Shown here piece after piece: positions 44,697-54,050 of a DNA stretch of 64,000 nucleotides. The DNA comes from Chitinophagaceae bacterium (GTDB lineage: Bacteria > Bacteroidota > Bacteroidia > Chitinophagales > Chitinophagaceae). The stretch is taken from positions 1 through 64,000 of the forward strand of contig JAIEMK010000050.1 in the NCBI GenBank assembly GCA_019752295.1, written 5' to 3'. A model generated the notes under the pieces. It searched no databases. It saw nothing but the letters and a program-made list of their open reading frames with translations, and was not told where the DNA came from. Position 1 is the first letter of the stretch. Every line of letters starts with the position of its first letter. A program made the position numbers and the translations under genes.

Positions 44697-45785
44697 ATGC
44701 AAAAACTTATTTTATTCTTATTGCTGCCTGTATTTTCTTATGCACAGCCAAAATTGAATGGCTTTGAAATCAAAGGACAGATCACAGGCTTAAAAGACAA
44801 TACGCAGGTGATTTTGAAGTCGGGCAACAATGGCAAAACAATTGCTACTACATCGGCTATCAATGGCGCATTTATACTTACCGGAATCCTTACAGATCCG
44901 GATATTTTGCAATTAAGTTTTTCGGGTGTGAAAGACCTAACAGATATTTTTATCTCGAATGAGAAACTGTTGGTTACCGGCGATATCAATGCGGTATCGG
45001 CTTTTCAATTTAGCGGTTCGCAGACTGAATCGGATTACCAGATCTTTAAAGAACAACTCGATCCGTATAAAGACAAGTTGAACAAACTTGCAGCTCAAAT
45101 TAATACAGAAAAAGATGCTACAAAACGGGATGGCTTAATGAAAGAATTTAATGACGGCAAATTGGCAGTTGTTAAAAGTGCAACAGCTTTTATGAAACAA
45201 AAACCAGCGTCGGCGGTGTCTCCATTTGTATTGTATGTGGTGAATCCATTATTGGAAGGCGGAATTGTAGAAATAGAATCTTACTATAGCAATTTTGCCG
45301 GCGAAGCAAAACAAGGGCCCTATGCTAAGGCAATTGAAAATGCCATCAACGAAAGCAAACTTGGGGCTGTGGGATCAATGGCGCTTGACTTTACACAAAA
45401 AGATACCAATGGCAAACCGGTGTCGCTTTCTTCTTTCAAAGGCAAATATGTATTGGTAGATTTTTGGGCAAGCTGGTGCGGCCCATGCCGACAAGAAAAT
45501 CCAAATGTGGTGAATGTGTACAATAAGTATAAGGACAAAAACTTTACGGTATTGGGTATTTCTTTGGATCAGGATCGGAGCAGGTGGCTTCAGGCGATTC
45601 GGGCTGATAACCTTACTTGGACGCATCTCAGCGATTTGCAGTACTGGAATAACGAAGTTGCCTTATTATATAAAATACATCAGATTCCATCGAATATGCT
45701 GATTGATCCAACAGGAAAAATAATTGGTAAAAACCTTCGTGGAACTGAGTTGCAGGAAACTTTAAAATCTTTATTGACTAAATAA
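44697..45785 (+). CDS. TlpA-like thioredoxin-family protein with DUF4369 domain
   Basis: A 362-residue exported protein with signal MQKLILFLLLPVFSYA. The N-terminal half (about 20-120, from FEIKGQITGLKDNTQVIL) matches the DUF4369 beta-rich module of Bacteroidota. The C-terminal 140 residues are a thioredoxin fold with the redox site ASWCGPCRQE and later YKIHQIPSNMLIDPTG, the cis-proline region. It probably reduces disulfides in the periplasm. It begins 2 bases past hisIE, but functional linkage to histidine synthesis is unlikely. Confidence 0.9.
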   Translation: MQKLILFLLLPVFSYAQPKLNGFEIKGQITGLKDNTQVILKSGNNGKTIATTSAINGAFILTGILTDPDILQLSFSGVKDLTDIFISNEKLLVTGDINAVSAFQFSGSQTESDYQIFKEQLDPYKDKLNKLAAQINTEKDATKRDGLMKEFNDGKLAVVKSATAFMKQKPASAVSPFVLYVVNPLLEGGIVEIESYYSNFAGEAKQGPYAKAIENAINESKLGAVGSMALDFTQKDTNGKPVSLSSFKGKYVLVDFWASWCGPCRQENPNVVNVYNKYKDKNFTVLGISLDQDRSRWLQAIRADNLTWTHLSDLQYWNNEVALLYKIHQIPSNMLIDPTGKIIGKNLRGTELQETLKSLLTK

Positions 45786-45803
45786 TCTGTCTCCAAATAT
45801 TTC

Positions 45804-48269
45804 ATGTATCGAACACTTATTTTTTTTATTCTGGCTCTAGTTAATCTTCCGTCTTACGGGCAGGTAAGGGCTGAAAAGGAGAAAAAAAAATTTGGAATGA
45901 TTATCGGTAATATTCTGGACGCTTCAACAGGCAAGGCAATTCCTTTTTCCAGTATTGGTTTATATAAAATTGGCGATACTATTCAAACAACTGCAACCAT
46001 TTCGGATAAAAACGGATCATTTGAATTGCAGAATCTCTCTTTTGGATACTATCGCCTATCGGTAAAATCGGTAGGCTTTTCCCAAACCTATTTGGATAGT
46101 ATTTATCTAAGAGCCGAACGATACGATTTTAATTTAGGGGATATTAAACTGCATGTGTCGGCCAATAATCTGGATGAAGTGATTGTGTATGCGGAGAAAC
46201 CATTAATTCAAAATGTGGATGGCAAGCTCATCTACAATGTAGGAGAATCTGCATCAAGCAATGGTGCTTCTACTGCAGAGATTTTAAAAAATATGCCCCT
46301 CATCAATAATGACCCCACTGGCAAAATATTATTGAAAGGAAAAGAACCCAAAATACTAATCGACGATAAGCCCACAGATTTAACTGCACAGCAATTACAA
46401 GACCTTTTAGAAAGCTTACCCGGAAGCAGTATTGAAAAAATTGAAGTGATGACCAATCCACCGCCTCAGTATGCAACTGAAACAGGGGGTGTAATTAATA
46501 TCATTACAAAAAAAGGAAAGATAGGATGGGTGGGTAAGGCCAGTATGAGTGCCGGAACAAAGGGCGAAGGCAATTTTTATACAAACCTAAGTTATAGGAG
46601 TAAAAAAATATCGGTGTCGGGGAATGCAGGTGTGGGTGCCAGCGATTTAAATGGTAACAGTTATTCAAATCGCCAGAATTTTTATACCGATTCAAGCAAT
46701 CAATTTAATAGCATTAGTAATTACAGAAATAAAAATCTCAGGCCCAGTGCCAGACTACAAACGGATTATACATTTAACCCCAGGAGTATGATGAATATTA
46801 CCTATCAGGGCAATACAAACTATTTCGATAATGTTAGCCATACACAGTATAGCAATATCAATAACCAGAACGAAGTGTACAAAATCAGTACAAGATCAAC
46901 TGCCAGTAAGGGAACGGGCTATGGTCATTCTTTTTCCGGATCTTATACATTTAAAGGAAAGGACCTGGTAGAATATATTCGTTTGATTGCATCGTATAAT
47001 TGGGGAAAGAATGATAATGATAGAGATTTTTTTCAGCAATTTCTAAACCCTTCCTATATCCCAACAGGAGTTGATTCTACACAGAATCAGTTTTATAATA
47101 CTTTTAGTAAAAGCTATTCGGCCAGACTGGACTATAATAAACCCCTGACAATTTTTAAAGGAAATTTTTCTGCCGGTGCCAGTTATTCCAATGCAAAATT
47201 TCACAATACACTCAACACCAGTTTTCTGAGTAAAACCGATAGCGTTTTTGTTCCCAATAATTTATTGAGCAACGATTTTTATTTTAACCAAAGCATATTC
47301 ACTGCAAGGGCCGGCCTTGCTTTTATTTTCGGCCGTCAGTGGCACTTAAATTTTGGGGCGCAGGCAGAGCAAACGAATATGCGATTTAATTTTGTAAAAG
47401 GTAATTCGAACGATGTGGAAAATAGCTACTGGAATCTGCTTCCGAATATTACTATTAGAAAGGAATTTGATAAAACGTTGAGTACTGCTTTAGTTTACCG
47501 CGAAACAATCAGGAGGCCCGGTTTGGGCGAATTAAATCCCAATATCGATTATGGTGATCCCTATAATTTACGATTTGGAAATCCCTATTTATCGCCTAGT
47601 TTGTCTGATAATTTCGACTGGAATTTTAGTTGGATAAAGGGTAAATATTATATCAATACTTCCATTGGATTTAATAAAGTAAAGGATGTAATCAATACTT
47701 ACCGAACGCTAATTGGGGGAGGAAAAACATCGATCACTTATATCAATATTGCCGACCGTAAAGAGTATGAGGCAAGCGCTTATGGTGGCTATACTTTTAA
47801 CAGGTGGTTTCGGATGAATGCCAGTGCGGGCTATACTTTCAACCAATATGCCGATGCCGAAAAAATATTATACAAGTATCAGAATGGGGGTAGTTTCTAT
47901 ACAAGTGTTCAGTATAATTTTACTCCGAGTACGGTTTTTACGATGGATGGAACGGCGCGGTATAGCAGTTTTGCTGATCCGCAGGGGCATAGCAGAAGCA
48001 ATCTCACAATGAATTTGGGATTTCAGTATAAACTATTTGATAGGAGATTAATTCTGGGAATAAATATTGCCGACCCCATCCACTCACAGGAATATTATTC
48101 CAATACAGTTGGGCCTAATTTTAATATCCAAAGTTATAGTAGCAGCAATACCAGAAACTTTAGATTCACTATTGCATATCAATTAAACAAGCTGGTTCAA
48201 AAAAGCGGACTGAGCGAAAAACAGAAACAAAACATTTTGGATAATATCAAAAAAAAGAATGCTTCCTAA
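45804..48269 (+). CDS. TonB-dependent receptor-like outer-membrane barrel protein
   Basis: An 821-residue outer-membrane protein. After the signal MYRTLIFFILALVNLPSYG comes a carboxypeptidase-regulatory-like domain (about 30-125), then a plug-like domain (about 130-245, with the run DKPTDLTAQQLQDLLESL), and a long beta-barrel ending in FRFTIAYQLNKL. This is the OMP_b-brl_3 arrangement. Cargo is unknown. It lies 18 bases after the thioredoxin-like gene, probably in one operon. Unlike SusC proteins no SusD partner is present. Confidence 0.88.
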   Translation: MYRTLIFFILALVNLPSYGQVRAEKEKKKFGMIIGNILDASTGKAIPFSSIGLYKIGDTIQTTATISDKNGSFELQNLSFGYYRLSVKSVGFSQTYLDSIYLRAERYDFNLGDIKLHVSANNLDEVIVYAEKPLIQNVDGKLIYNVGESASSNGASTAEILKNMPLINNDPTGKILLKGKEPKILIDDKPTDLTAQQLQDLLESLPGSSIEKIEVMTNPPPQYATETGGVINIITKKGKIGWVGKASMSAGTKGEGNFYTNLSYRSKKISVSGNAGVGASDLNGNSYSNRQNFYTDSSNQFNSISNYRNKNLRPSARLQTDYTFNPRSMMNITYQGNTNYFDNVSHTQYSNINNQNEVYKISTRSTASKGTGYGHSFSGSYTFKGKDLVEYIRLIASYNWGKNDNDRDFFQQFLNPSYIPTGVDSTQNQFYNTFSKSYSARLDYNKPLTIFKGNFSAGASYSNAKFHNTLNTSFLSKTDSVFVPNNLLSNDFYFNQSIFTARAGLAFIFGRQWHLNFGAQAEQTNMRFNFVKGNSNDVENSYWNLLPNITIRKEFDKTLSTALVYRETIRRPGLGELNPNIDYGDPYNLRFGNPYLSPSLSDNFDWNFSWIKGKYYINTSIGFNKVKDVINTYRTLIGGGKTSITYINIADRKEYEASAYGGYTFNRWFRMNASAGYTFNQYADAEKILYKYQNGGSFYTSVQYNFTPSTVFTMDGTARYSSFADPQGHSRSNLTMNLGFQYKLFDRRLILGINIADPIHSQEYYSNTVGPNFNIQSYSSSNTRNFRFTIAYQLNKLVQKSGLSEKQKQNILDNIKKKNAS

Positions 48270-48271
48270 AA

Positions 48272-48790
48272 CTATTTAGCAATACTTGGTTGAGGTATTT
48301 TAGCAGAGAGCCAACTATCTTTTACCGGTGCGATCCAATTGTTTAACAATTCGTGTTTAGTTGCAACGAGATTATTAAAGTATAGGGTATCGGAGTCTAA
48401 AAAACCATTTTCAAAACCATATTTCAGTTGCGCCAAAGGAAGGGTTTGAATTTTGTCTTTTACTACAAAAGCCAGATTCTGTCGATTAAACATATCTACT
48501 TTAAAAGTCTCTTCAATTTGTTTGATCATGTGAACTGATGCATCCGTACTACATCCGCCAACAGTGGTATTGGTTTCGTCGGCAATGAGTACAATAAATT
48601 GTCCGAACAATAAATTGGCATATCCTTTTACCGCTGCGCCATGGCTTTTCCATCCATTCACAAAATTGTTCAGGATATCTTCGATTTCGAGTGCTTCGCC
48701 GATAAAAAATAAGCGACTGCTCTGATAGATCCAAACTCTTGATTGAGGATGAAAATCTTCGGGGATGAGGTGTTTGTATTCGAGATTCAT
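48272..48790 (-). CDS. Conserved Bacteroidota protein of unknown function
   Basis: A 172-residue cytoplasmic protein, compact and rich in conserved-looking aromatic motifs: SRVWIYQSSRLFFIGEALE, GYANLLFGQFIVLIADETN, and FNRQNLAFVVKDKIQTLPL. Proteins of this look are often mislabelled 'ABC transporter ATPase', but no Walker motif is present. Its stop is 2 bases from the stop of the barrel gene, and it lies 17 bases downstream of the Fe-S gene at 48808, with which it is probably co-transcribed. Confidence 0.75.
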   Translation of the reverse strand: MNLEYKHLIPEDFHPQSRVWIYQSSRLFFIGEALEIEDILNNFVNGWKSHGAAVKGYANLLFGQFIVLIADETNTTVGGCSTDASVHMIKQIEETFKVDMFNRQNLAFVVKDKIQTLPLAQLKYGFENGFLDSDTLYFNNLVATKHELLNNWIAPVKDSWLSAKIPQPSIAK

Positions 48791-48807
48791 AGTGCAAAAG
48801 TAAATTA

Positions 48808-49587
48808 CTATTCCATAGAAGCCGCAATCATTTCTGCAATATCCAAAACGGCTACGGTATCTTCTTTTTCGCGATTTTTAACGCCATCGGTCATCATGGT
48901 GTTGCAGAAGGGGCAGGCTGAGGCAATAATGGATGCGCCGGTTTCGAGTGCTTCGTCGGCCCTTTCAATATTGATGCGCTTCTCGCCTTTTTCATCTTCT
49001 TTAAACATTTGCGCACCACCTGCGCCACAACATAAGCCGTTGGAGCGGCAACGCTTCATTTCAACTAATTCAGCGTCAAGTGCCTCCAGCACTTTTCTGG
49101 GTGCTTCATAAATATTGTTAGAGCGGCCAAGGTAGCAACTATCGTGATAAGAAATTTTTTTGCCTTTGAAAGCGCCACTGTCTTTTAATTTTATTTTGCC
49201 TTCATCGATCAGTTGTTGCAAGAGGGTAGTGTGGTGTATTACTTCGTAGGTTCCACCCAATTCGGGGTATTCGTTTTTTAGGGTATTAAAGCAGTGTGGG
49301 CAAGTAGTTACAATTTTTTTGATGCCATAGCCATTCAATACTTGTATGTTCTGATAGGCCATCATCTGAAATAAAAATTCATTACCGGCCCTTCTGGCAG
49401 GATCGCCTGTGCAGGCTTCTTCTTTGCCCAATATGGCATAATTAATACCCACTTTATTCAGGATCGTAGCGAATGCTTTTGTAATTTTCTGTGCACGCTG
49501 ATCAAAACTTCCGGCACAACCTACCCAGAATAATATTTCGGGGGTTTCGCCATTCTGCATCATCTCGGCCATTGTATTGATCTTCAT
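48808..49587 (-). CDS. Cysteine-rich CCG-domain protein (HdrB/GlpC/LldE-like)
   Basis: A 259-residue protein with two CCG motifs. The first half has FWVGCAGSFDQRA, GKEEACTGDPARR and TTCPHCFNTLKNEYP. The second has YHDSCYLGRSNNIYEAPR, NGLCCGAGGAQM and SACPFCNTMMTDG. These cysteines bind an unusual [4Fe-4S] cluster in heterodisulfide reductase and lactate oxidation complexes. The matching iron-sulfur/membrane subunit lies at 50342, separated by a lysE-like gene on the opposite strand. I chose the start at 49587 (MKINTMAEM). Confidence 0.9.
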   Translation of the reverse strand: MKINTMAEMMQNGETPEILFWVGCAGSFDQRAQKITKAFATILNKVGINYAILGKEEACTGDPARRAGNEFLFQMMAYQNIQVLNGYGIKKIVTTCPHCFNTLKNEYPELGGTYEVIHHTTLLQQLIDEGKIKLKDSGAFKGKKISYHDSCYLGRSNNIYEAPRKVLEALDAELVEMKRCRSNGLCCGAGGAQMFKEDEKGEKRINIERADEALETGASIIASACPFCNTMMTDGVKNREKEDTVAVLDIAEMIAASME

Positions 49588-49705
49588 ACAGCAAATGTTT
49601 ACACGAATGTAATTCAATTTTGAATCGGCTAAATCAAGGCCTTCCGAAATATAAATTTTATGGAATATTCGAAGTAGTGTTTATTATTGCATACAGAAGT
49701 TTACA

Positions 49706-50335
49706 ATGATAGCAACGCTTTTTTATGGTTTTATAGTGAGTTTTTTAGGACAACTGCCCCTCGGAAACATGAGCTTTACTGCTACTCAGGTGGGATTGCA
49801 GGAAGGCTTCCGTAAAGCATGGCAATTTGCAATGGGTGTTGCCATTGTAGAAATGATTTATTTGCGTTTTGCTCTTACGGGGATGGACTGGGTTGTGAAA
49901 CACCGGATTGTTTTTCTGGCATTGGGCTGGCTCACTGTAGTACTGTTTTTGGTATTGGGCGTATGGGCATTTGTTACGGCCCGAAAACAGCACCCCGAAA
50001 AAAAAGCCCTAGTATTGGATAATAAATTGAATCGGTTCTTACTGGGACTCATGATGAGTGCTTTGAATCCTGTGCAGATTCCATTTTGGTTTCTTTGGTC
50101 GTCTACTTTTATACAAGCCAAATTGATTGCCATAACTACATACGACTTTAACCTGTTTACCATTGGGGCGGGTACAGGTACTTTAACAGGTCTGGCAGTT
50201 TATATTCATGGAGGAAACTGGCTGGTAAATAAGCTTAATACCAGCAATAAAACCCTGAATAAAGTGATGGGAATTATTTTTCTGCTAACGGCATTGTTAC
50301 AACTATACCGAATAGTGTATAAACCGTTTATTTAG
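49706..50335 (+). CDS. LysE/Rht-family amino-acid exporter
   Basis: A 209-residue membrane protein with about six helices. SFLGQLPLGNMSFTATQVGLQ and the downstream GFRKAWQFAMGVA carry the LysE/RhtB-like N-terminal motif, with a central loop and the ALNPVQIPFWFLWSS segment in the second half. Family members export amino acids or related metabolites. It sits on the + strand between two Fe-S genes on the - strand, which are otherwise usually adjacent. Confidence 0.85.
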   Translation: MIATLFYGFIVSFLGQLPLGNMSFTATQVGLQEGFRKAWQFAMGVAIVEMIYLRFALTGMDWVVKHRIVFLALGWLTVVLFLVLGVWAFVTARKQHPEKKALVLDNKLNRFLLGLMMSALNPVQIPFWFLWSSTFIQAKLIAITTYDFNLFTIGAGTGTLTGLAVYIHGGNWLVNKLNTSNKTLNKVMGIIFLLTALLQLYRIVYKPFI

Positions 50336-50341
50336 TGAGGC

Positions 50342-51652
50342 CTACATTTCGGCCACCCATGCATCCCGATCATCGGGCGAAAATTTCCAGGGAGCAAAAT
50401 TATTTTCAATATTGCTAAATGTGCCATTCCATTCTTGCGGGGCATTACTTTCTTCCATAATCAGGGAGCGTCTTAATTCCATAATAATATCTAAAGGTGC
50501 AATGCTAACCGGGCATGCTTCCACACAAGCGTTACAGGTGGTACAAGCTCTTAATTCTTCTACGCTGATATAATTGTGTAATAATGATTTTTGATCGTCG
50601 ATAAAGCTTTTATTTTCATTGATGTTTTTTCCAACAGCTTCCAGTCGATCTCTTGTGGCCATCATAATTTTTCTGGGGCTCAACAATTTTCCAGTACTGT
50701 TTGCAGGGCAGGCTGCAGTGCATCTACCGCACTCAGTGCAGCTATAGGCATCCAGTAAGCTTTTCCAACTCAGGTCGAATATATCTTTGGCTCCGAAGCG
50801 GGCAGGCGCGGCTGCATCTGTGGGTGCCAGTTCGGGTTGCATGGCATAAAGCACTTCGTTTTGCACTGCGGGCATATTTTTTAATTTACCCAGCGGTTCC
50901 AAACGTGCATAATAGGCATTGGGGAAAGCCAAAATAATGTGCAGGTGTTTTGAATAGGGTAGGTAGTTCAGAAAAGCAAAAATGCCGGCAATATGCAGCC
51001 ACCAGCAAGTTCTTTCAATCATGATTAAACCATCAATGTGCAGGCCCGAAAACAAAGGACTAATCATTCCGGAGAAAAAGAAATTACCCGTAGCATGATA
51101 GTGCTCAGTTCCTTTGGATTGCAAGATAAGATCGCAGGCATTCATGGTCAGAAACAGGCTCATTAATACGATCTCGGTAAACAAAATATAATTTGCGTCT
51201 GATCTTGGCCATCCATTCAAATCCTTACTGGCAAAGCGTTTTAGCTTAAGAACATTTCTTCTGATTAAAAAAGTGGCACAAACCAATATCACAGTTGCCG
51301 CCAAAAACTCAAAGGCGTTGAGGAGCCATAGGTAAACCGGCCCCAGCGCAGGCACAAACAAACGGTGCGTGCCAAGAATGCCATCCAACACTATTTCCAA
51401 CACTTCCAGATTGATGATGATAAAGCCCCCATATACTACCAAGTGCATGCATGCTACCAGTTGGTTTTTAAACATTTTCTTTTGTCCGAGTGCCAGCAGA
51501 AACAAGTTCTTCCAGCGGGCAGATGGGTTGTTGTTAAGGTTTTCGGGCAGGCCGAGAAAAACATTTCTTTTTATTTCGCCCGCTTTCTTTGTAAAAAGCC
51601 ACACAGAGATTCCTGTTAAGCAAACAAATATAACCTGCTGTAGAATTGCCAT
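50342..51652 (-). CDS. Membrane iron-sulfur protein (HdrD/GlpC-like, NarI-like helices)
   Basis: A 436-residue protein with about six membrane helices in the first 270 residues (e.g. VIFVCLTGISVWLF, AFEFLAATVILVCATFL) followed by two [4Fe-4S] motifs, CTECGRCTAACPANSTGK and CTTCNACVEACPVS. This layout occurs in electron-transfer subunits that pair with CCG-domain proteins to move electrons between quinones and soluble donors. The CCG partner is the gene at 48808. The donor is not known. Confidence 0.88.
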   Translation of the reverse strand: MAILQQVIFVCLTGISVWLFTKKAGEIKRNVFLGLPENLNNNPSARWKNLFLLALGQKKMFKNQLVACMHLVVYGGFIIINLEVLEIVLDGILGTHRLFVPALGPVYLWLLNAFEFLAATVILVCATFLIRRNVLKLKRFASKDLNGWPRSDANYILFTEIVLMSLFLTMNACDLILQSKGTEHYHATGNFFFSGMISPLFSGLHIDGLIMIERTCWWLHIAGIFAFLNYLPYSKHLHIILAFPNAYYARLEPLGKLKNMPAVQNEVLYAMQPELAPTDAAAPARFGAKDIFDLSWKSLLDAYSCTECGRCTAACPANSTGKLLSPRKIMMATRDRLEAVGKNINENKSFIDDQKSLLHNYISVEELRACTTCNACVEACPVSIAPLDIIMELRRSLIMEESNAPQEWNGTFSNIENNFAPWKFSPDDRDAWVAEM

Positions 51653-51751
51653 GGTTTGATAGTTATGGTGCTAAGTTAACAGTTTTGCTTTGTTGTAAAT
51701 TGGATTGGGGAATGGTTTTATTGTGCTTATTTTTGAAACACAAATCAGTGT

Positions 51752-52258
51752 ATGACAGAAAAGAAATATATTCTTAGTCGGGAAGCTGCCCTTCAGAAAT
51801 TGCATCGTATGGCCTTGGAATTGGCCGAAAACCTAAGTGGTAGTAATGCTGCGGTGATTTTGGTAGGAGTTAAGGAAAGTGGACTTGTTATAGCCAATAA
51901 AATTGCCGTCCTTTTAAGGCCCTATGTTAGTAATGAAATCAGGATCATTTCGGTAAGTCTCAATAAGCACAAGCCTAAAGAAGTGGTATTGAGTGAGGAT
52001 CTAAACCTGAACGACCTGAATGTGGTATTAATCGATGATGTGTCGAATAGTGGTAAGACTCTCTTGTATGGATTAAAACCTTTTTTAGAATTTTATCCAC
52101 GAACCGTTCAAACAATGGTCATGGTAGAAAGGATGCACAAATTATATCCCATTAAACCAGATTATGTGGGTATGTCTGTTGCAACAACACTGGAAGATCA
52201 TATAGAACTCGAAGTTGAAAATGGGGAAGTATCTGGTGCGTATATTACGCATCGCTAA
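51752..52258 (+). CDS. PyrR-like phosphoribosyltransferase
   Basis: A 168-residue type I phosphoribosyltransferase. NVVLIDDVSNSGKTLLYGL is the PRPP-binding motif; AAVILVGVKESGLVIANK is the first loop, and the hood region near KPKEVV is short. It resembles PyrR, a uracil phosphoribosyltransferase and in some bacteria a pyrimidine attenuation protein. No pyrimidine gene lies nearby, so its role is open. Confidence 0.8.
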   Translation: MTEKKYILSREAALQKLHRMALELAENLSGSNAAVILVGVKESGLVIANKIAVLLRPYVSNEIRIISVSLNKHKPKEVVLSEDLNLNDLNVVLIDDVSNSGKTLLYGLKPFLEFYPRTVQTMVMVERMHKLYPIKPDYVGMSVATTLEDHIELEVENGEVSGAYITHR

Positions 52259-52304
52259 ACAGATTGTTGGCGGCCTCATTTAAATTCTGCAGAATTCGTT
52301 GTAT

Positions 52305-54050
52305 TTATTTAGAAGTGAAACCCAGAACATTAATTTTATTAAAAAGAATTTGCTTGTCGCTTCCTGCATTCCAGAACGATATGGAAATTCTGTCAAAATG
52401 GTCTTCTGGTATTCGGGCATCGATGTGCACCATCCTTGTTTCGCCATCCGAAATCAATCTGCTGACGCGTATAAAATTTGATTTAATTATTACATTGTTC
52501 CTGTAAAACTTTATAATAAATTGGGGCATCTTCCACATATCCCACTCCTTTTGTGCAGTGCTGATCTCTGCACTTGCTCTAATCCAGCCACAATCGGGTG
52601 GTGCTGTAAAGAAAATTTCTTTTGATGTTTGATTGTCTTTCCCAAGAGTAATTAATTCGGTATTCTTGAGGATCGGAATGCAAGAGCTTTGTTGGCCGGT
52701 ATATCGCTCTGTATTATCTAGCAAAGTTTCCACATCTCTTGGTACATGGTAACGCCCGATAGTTGCCATTAAAAAAGCGGCATTCATTTCGCCCGCCCTG
52801 AATAATCCTCCTTTATGTGCCTGATGCGTTAGCCAAAAATTGTAATAAGTACACAAAACAATAAACACAATTATGATAAGTCTCAGCAACTTCCTCTTGA
52901 AAGTTCTTTCAAATAAGGCTGTTAGCGGAATCGCCAGAACGGGGTAGGCCTGAATCATCGCACGCTGACCAAGACTTGCCCCATACCACCATTCTTTCCA
53001 CGAGAAACAGATGTAACAGAAACAAAGGATGAAAATAAAACTGGAATAGAAAAGTTGTCGATAATATCGGAATAGATACACGAAACCAATGATTGTTAAT
53101 ATCATTGCAGGCGAGTAAATAAACCATCCACCTTTAAAGCTTATTAAGGCGTTAATAAAGTGAGGATGGAGCCAATCAAAACCTTCTTCACCATAAGTAT
53201 AAATAATCCATTGGCCTGAGACCCATTTCCAGTAAATGAATTGAATTGAAACTATTAAAACAAAAACAGCAAGAGCAATCATTCCGAACCGGGAATTATT
53301 TTTCAGAAACCTGATTCTTAATTTTAACTCCTGCCGGCTTTTAATACCCCAAAGCAAAGGTAATAACAAACTGATCACTTCCGTGGGGCGCGTTAGCGTT
53401 GCCATCCCTGCTAAGAAACCAATTACGGCAGCGAATTGTAAAGTAGGTTTTTCATAAAACCGAAAGCAGCAAAAAATTAATGCAGCATAAATCGTAAACA
53501 AGCCATTGTGCGTCATTGCTCCATCAATGGCTGAATAATCCAGATAATTGCTCGCAAAAACAATTACAAAAAGAGATAAGGCTGTGGCTAAGTCTGTAAA
53601 ATACCTAAGCAAAATTTTTCGTAAGAACCACAAGCCAATAAAAGCATAGAGCAACATTCCAACCCCAATAGATATCTGATAAGGATAGGAGAAACCATCT
53701 GCCAAATAAGTTCCATTTACAGTAGCATATATATGTGCAGCAAAAAAGAAAGGGGATAGCAAAATTGCCTGTCCTGCTGTATATTTCAGAATATAGTTTC
53801 CAGAAGAATGCTGGAATGCCTGCTGAAAATCGGGTGTGGGCCGGTACTTATTCAGAACACTATCTTTGAATTTACACTGTTTTAAGTCATGATAAATGAA
53901 GATTGCAGGAAGATATAAATAATAACCAGACACATCCCAACTCAAAGTAGCTTCGGTAGCAGGTTGTTTCCACTTAGGATAGTAAAAAACTCCTGTAAAT
54001 AAAATCAAGCAGTATCCAGCCAGCAAAGCATTCCTTGAAAATTTATTCAT
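52305..54050 (-). CDS. Multi-pass membrane glycosyltransferase-like protein
   Basis: A 581-residue protein. About 11 membrane helices lie in the first 430 residues (e.g. LLAGYCLILFTGVFYY, IGFLAGMATLTRPTEVISLL), followed by a soluble C-terminal domain of ~150 residues. The ATLTRP motif is characteristic of the ArnT/PMT-like GT-C fold. Such proteins transfer sugars from lipid-linked donors. It begins one base after the T9SS fragment gene, implying a shared transcript, and runs convergent with the phosphoribosyltransferase. Confidence 0.7.
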   Translation of the reverse strand: MNKFSRNALLAGYCLILFTGVFYYPKWKQPATEATLSWDVSGYYLYLPAIFIYHDLKQCKFKDSVLNKYRPTPDFQQAFQHSSGNYILKYTAGQAILLSPFFFAAHIYATVNGTYLADGFSYPYQISIGVGMLLYAFIGLWFLRKILLRYFTDLATALSLFVIVFASNYLDYSAIDGAMTHNGLFTIYAALIFCCFRFYEKPTLQFAAVIGFLAGMATLTRPTEVISLLLPLLWGIKSRQELKLRIRFLKNNSRFGMIALAVFVLIVSIQFIYWKWVSGQWIIYTYGEEGFDWLHPHFINALISFKGGWFIYSPAMILTIIGFVYLFRYYRQLFYSSFIFILCFCYICFSWKEWWYGASLGQRAMIQAYPVLAIPLTALFERTFKRKLLRLIIIVFIVLCTYYNFWLTHQAHKGGLFRAGEMNAAFLMATIGRYHVPRDVETLLDNTERYTGQQSSCIPILKNTELITLGKDNQTSKEIFFTAPPDCGWIRASAEISTAQKEWDMWKMPQFIIKFYRNNVIIKSNFIRVSRLISDGETRMVHIDARIPEDHFDRISISFWNAGSDKQILFNKINVLGFTSK

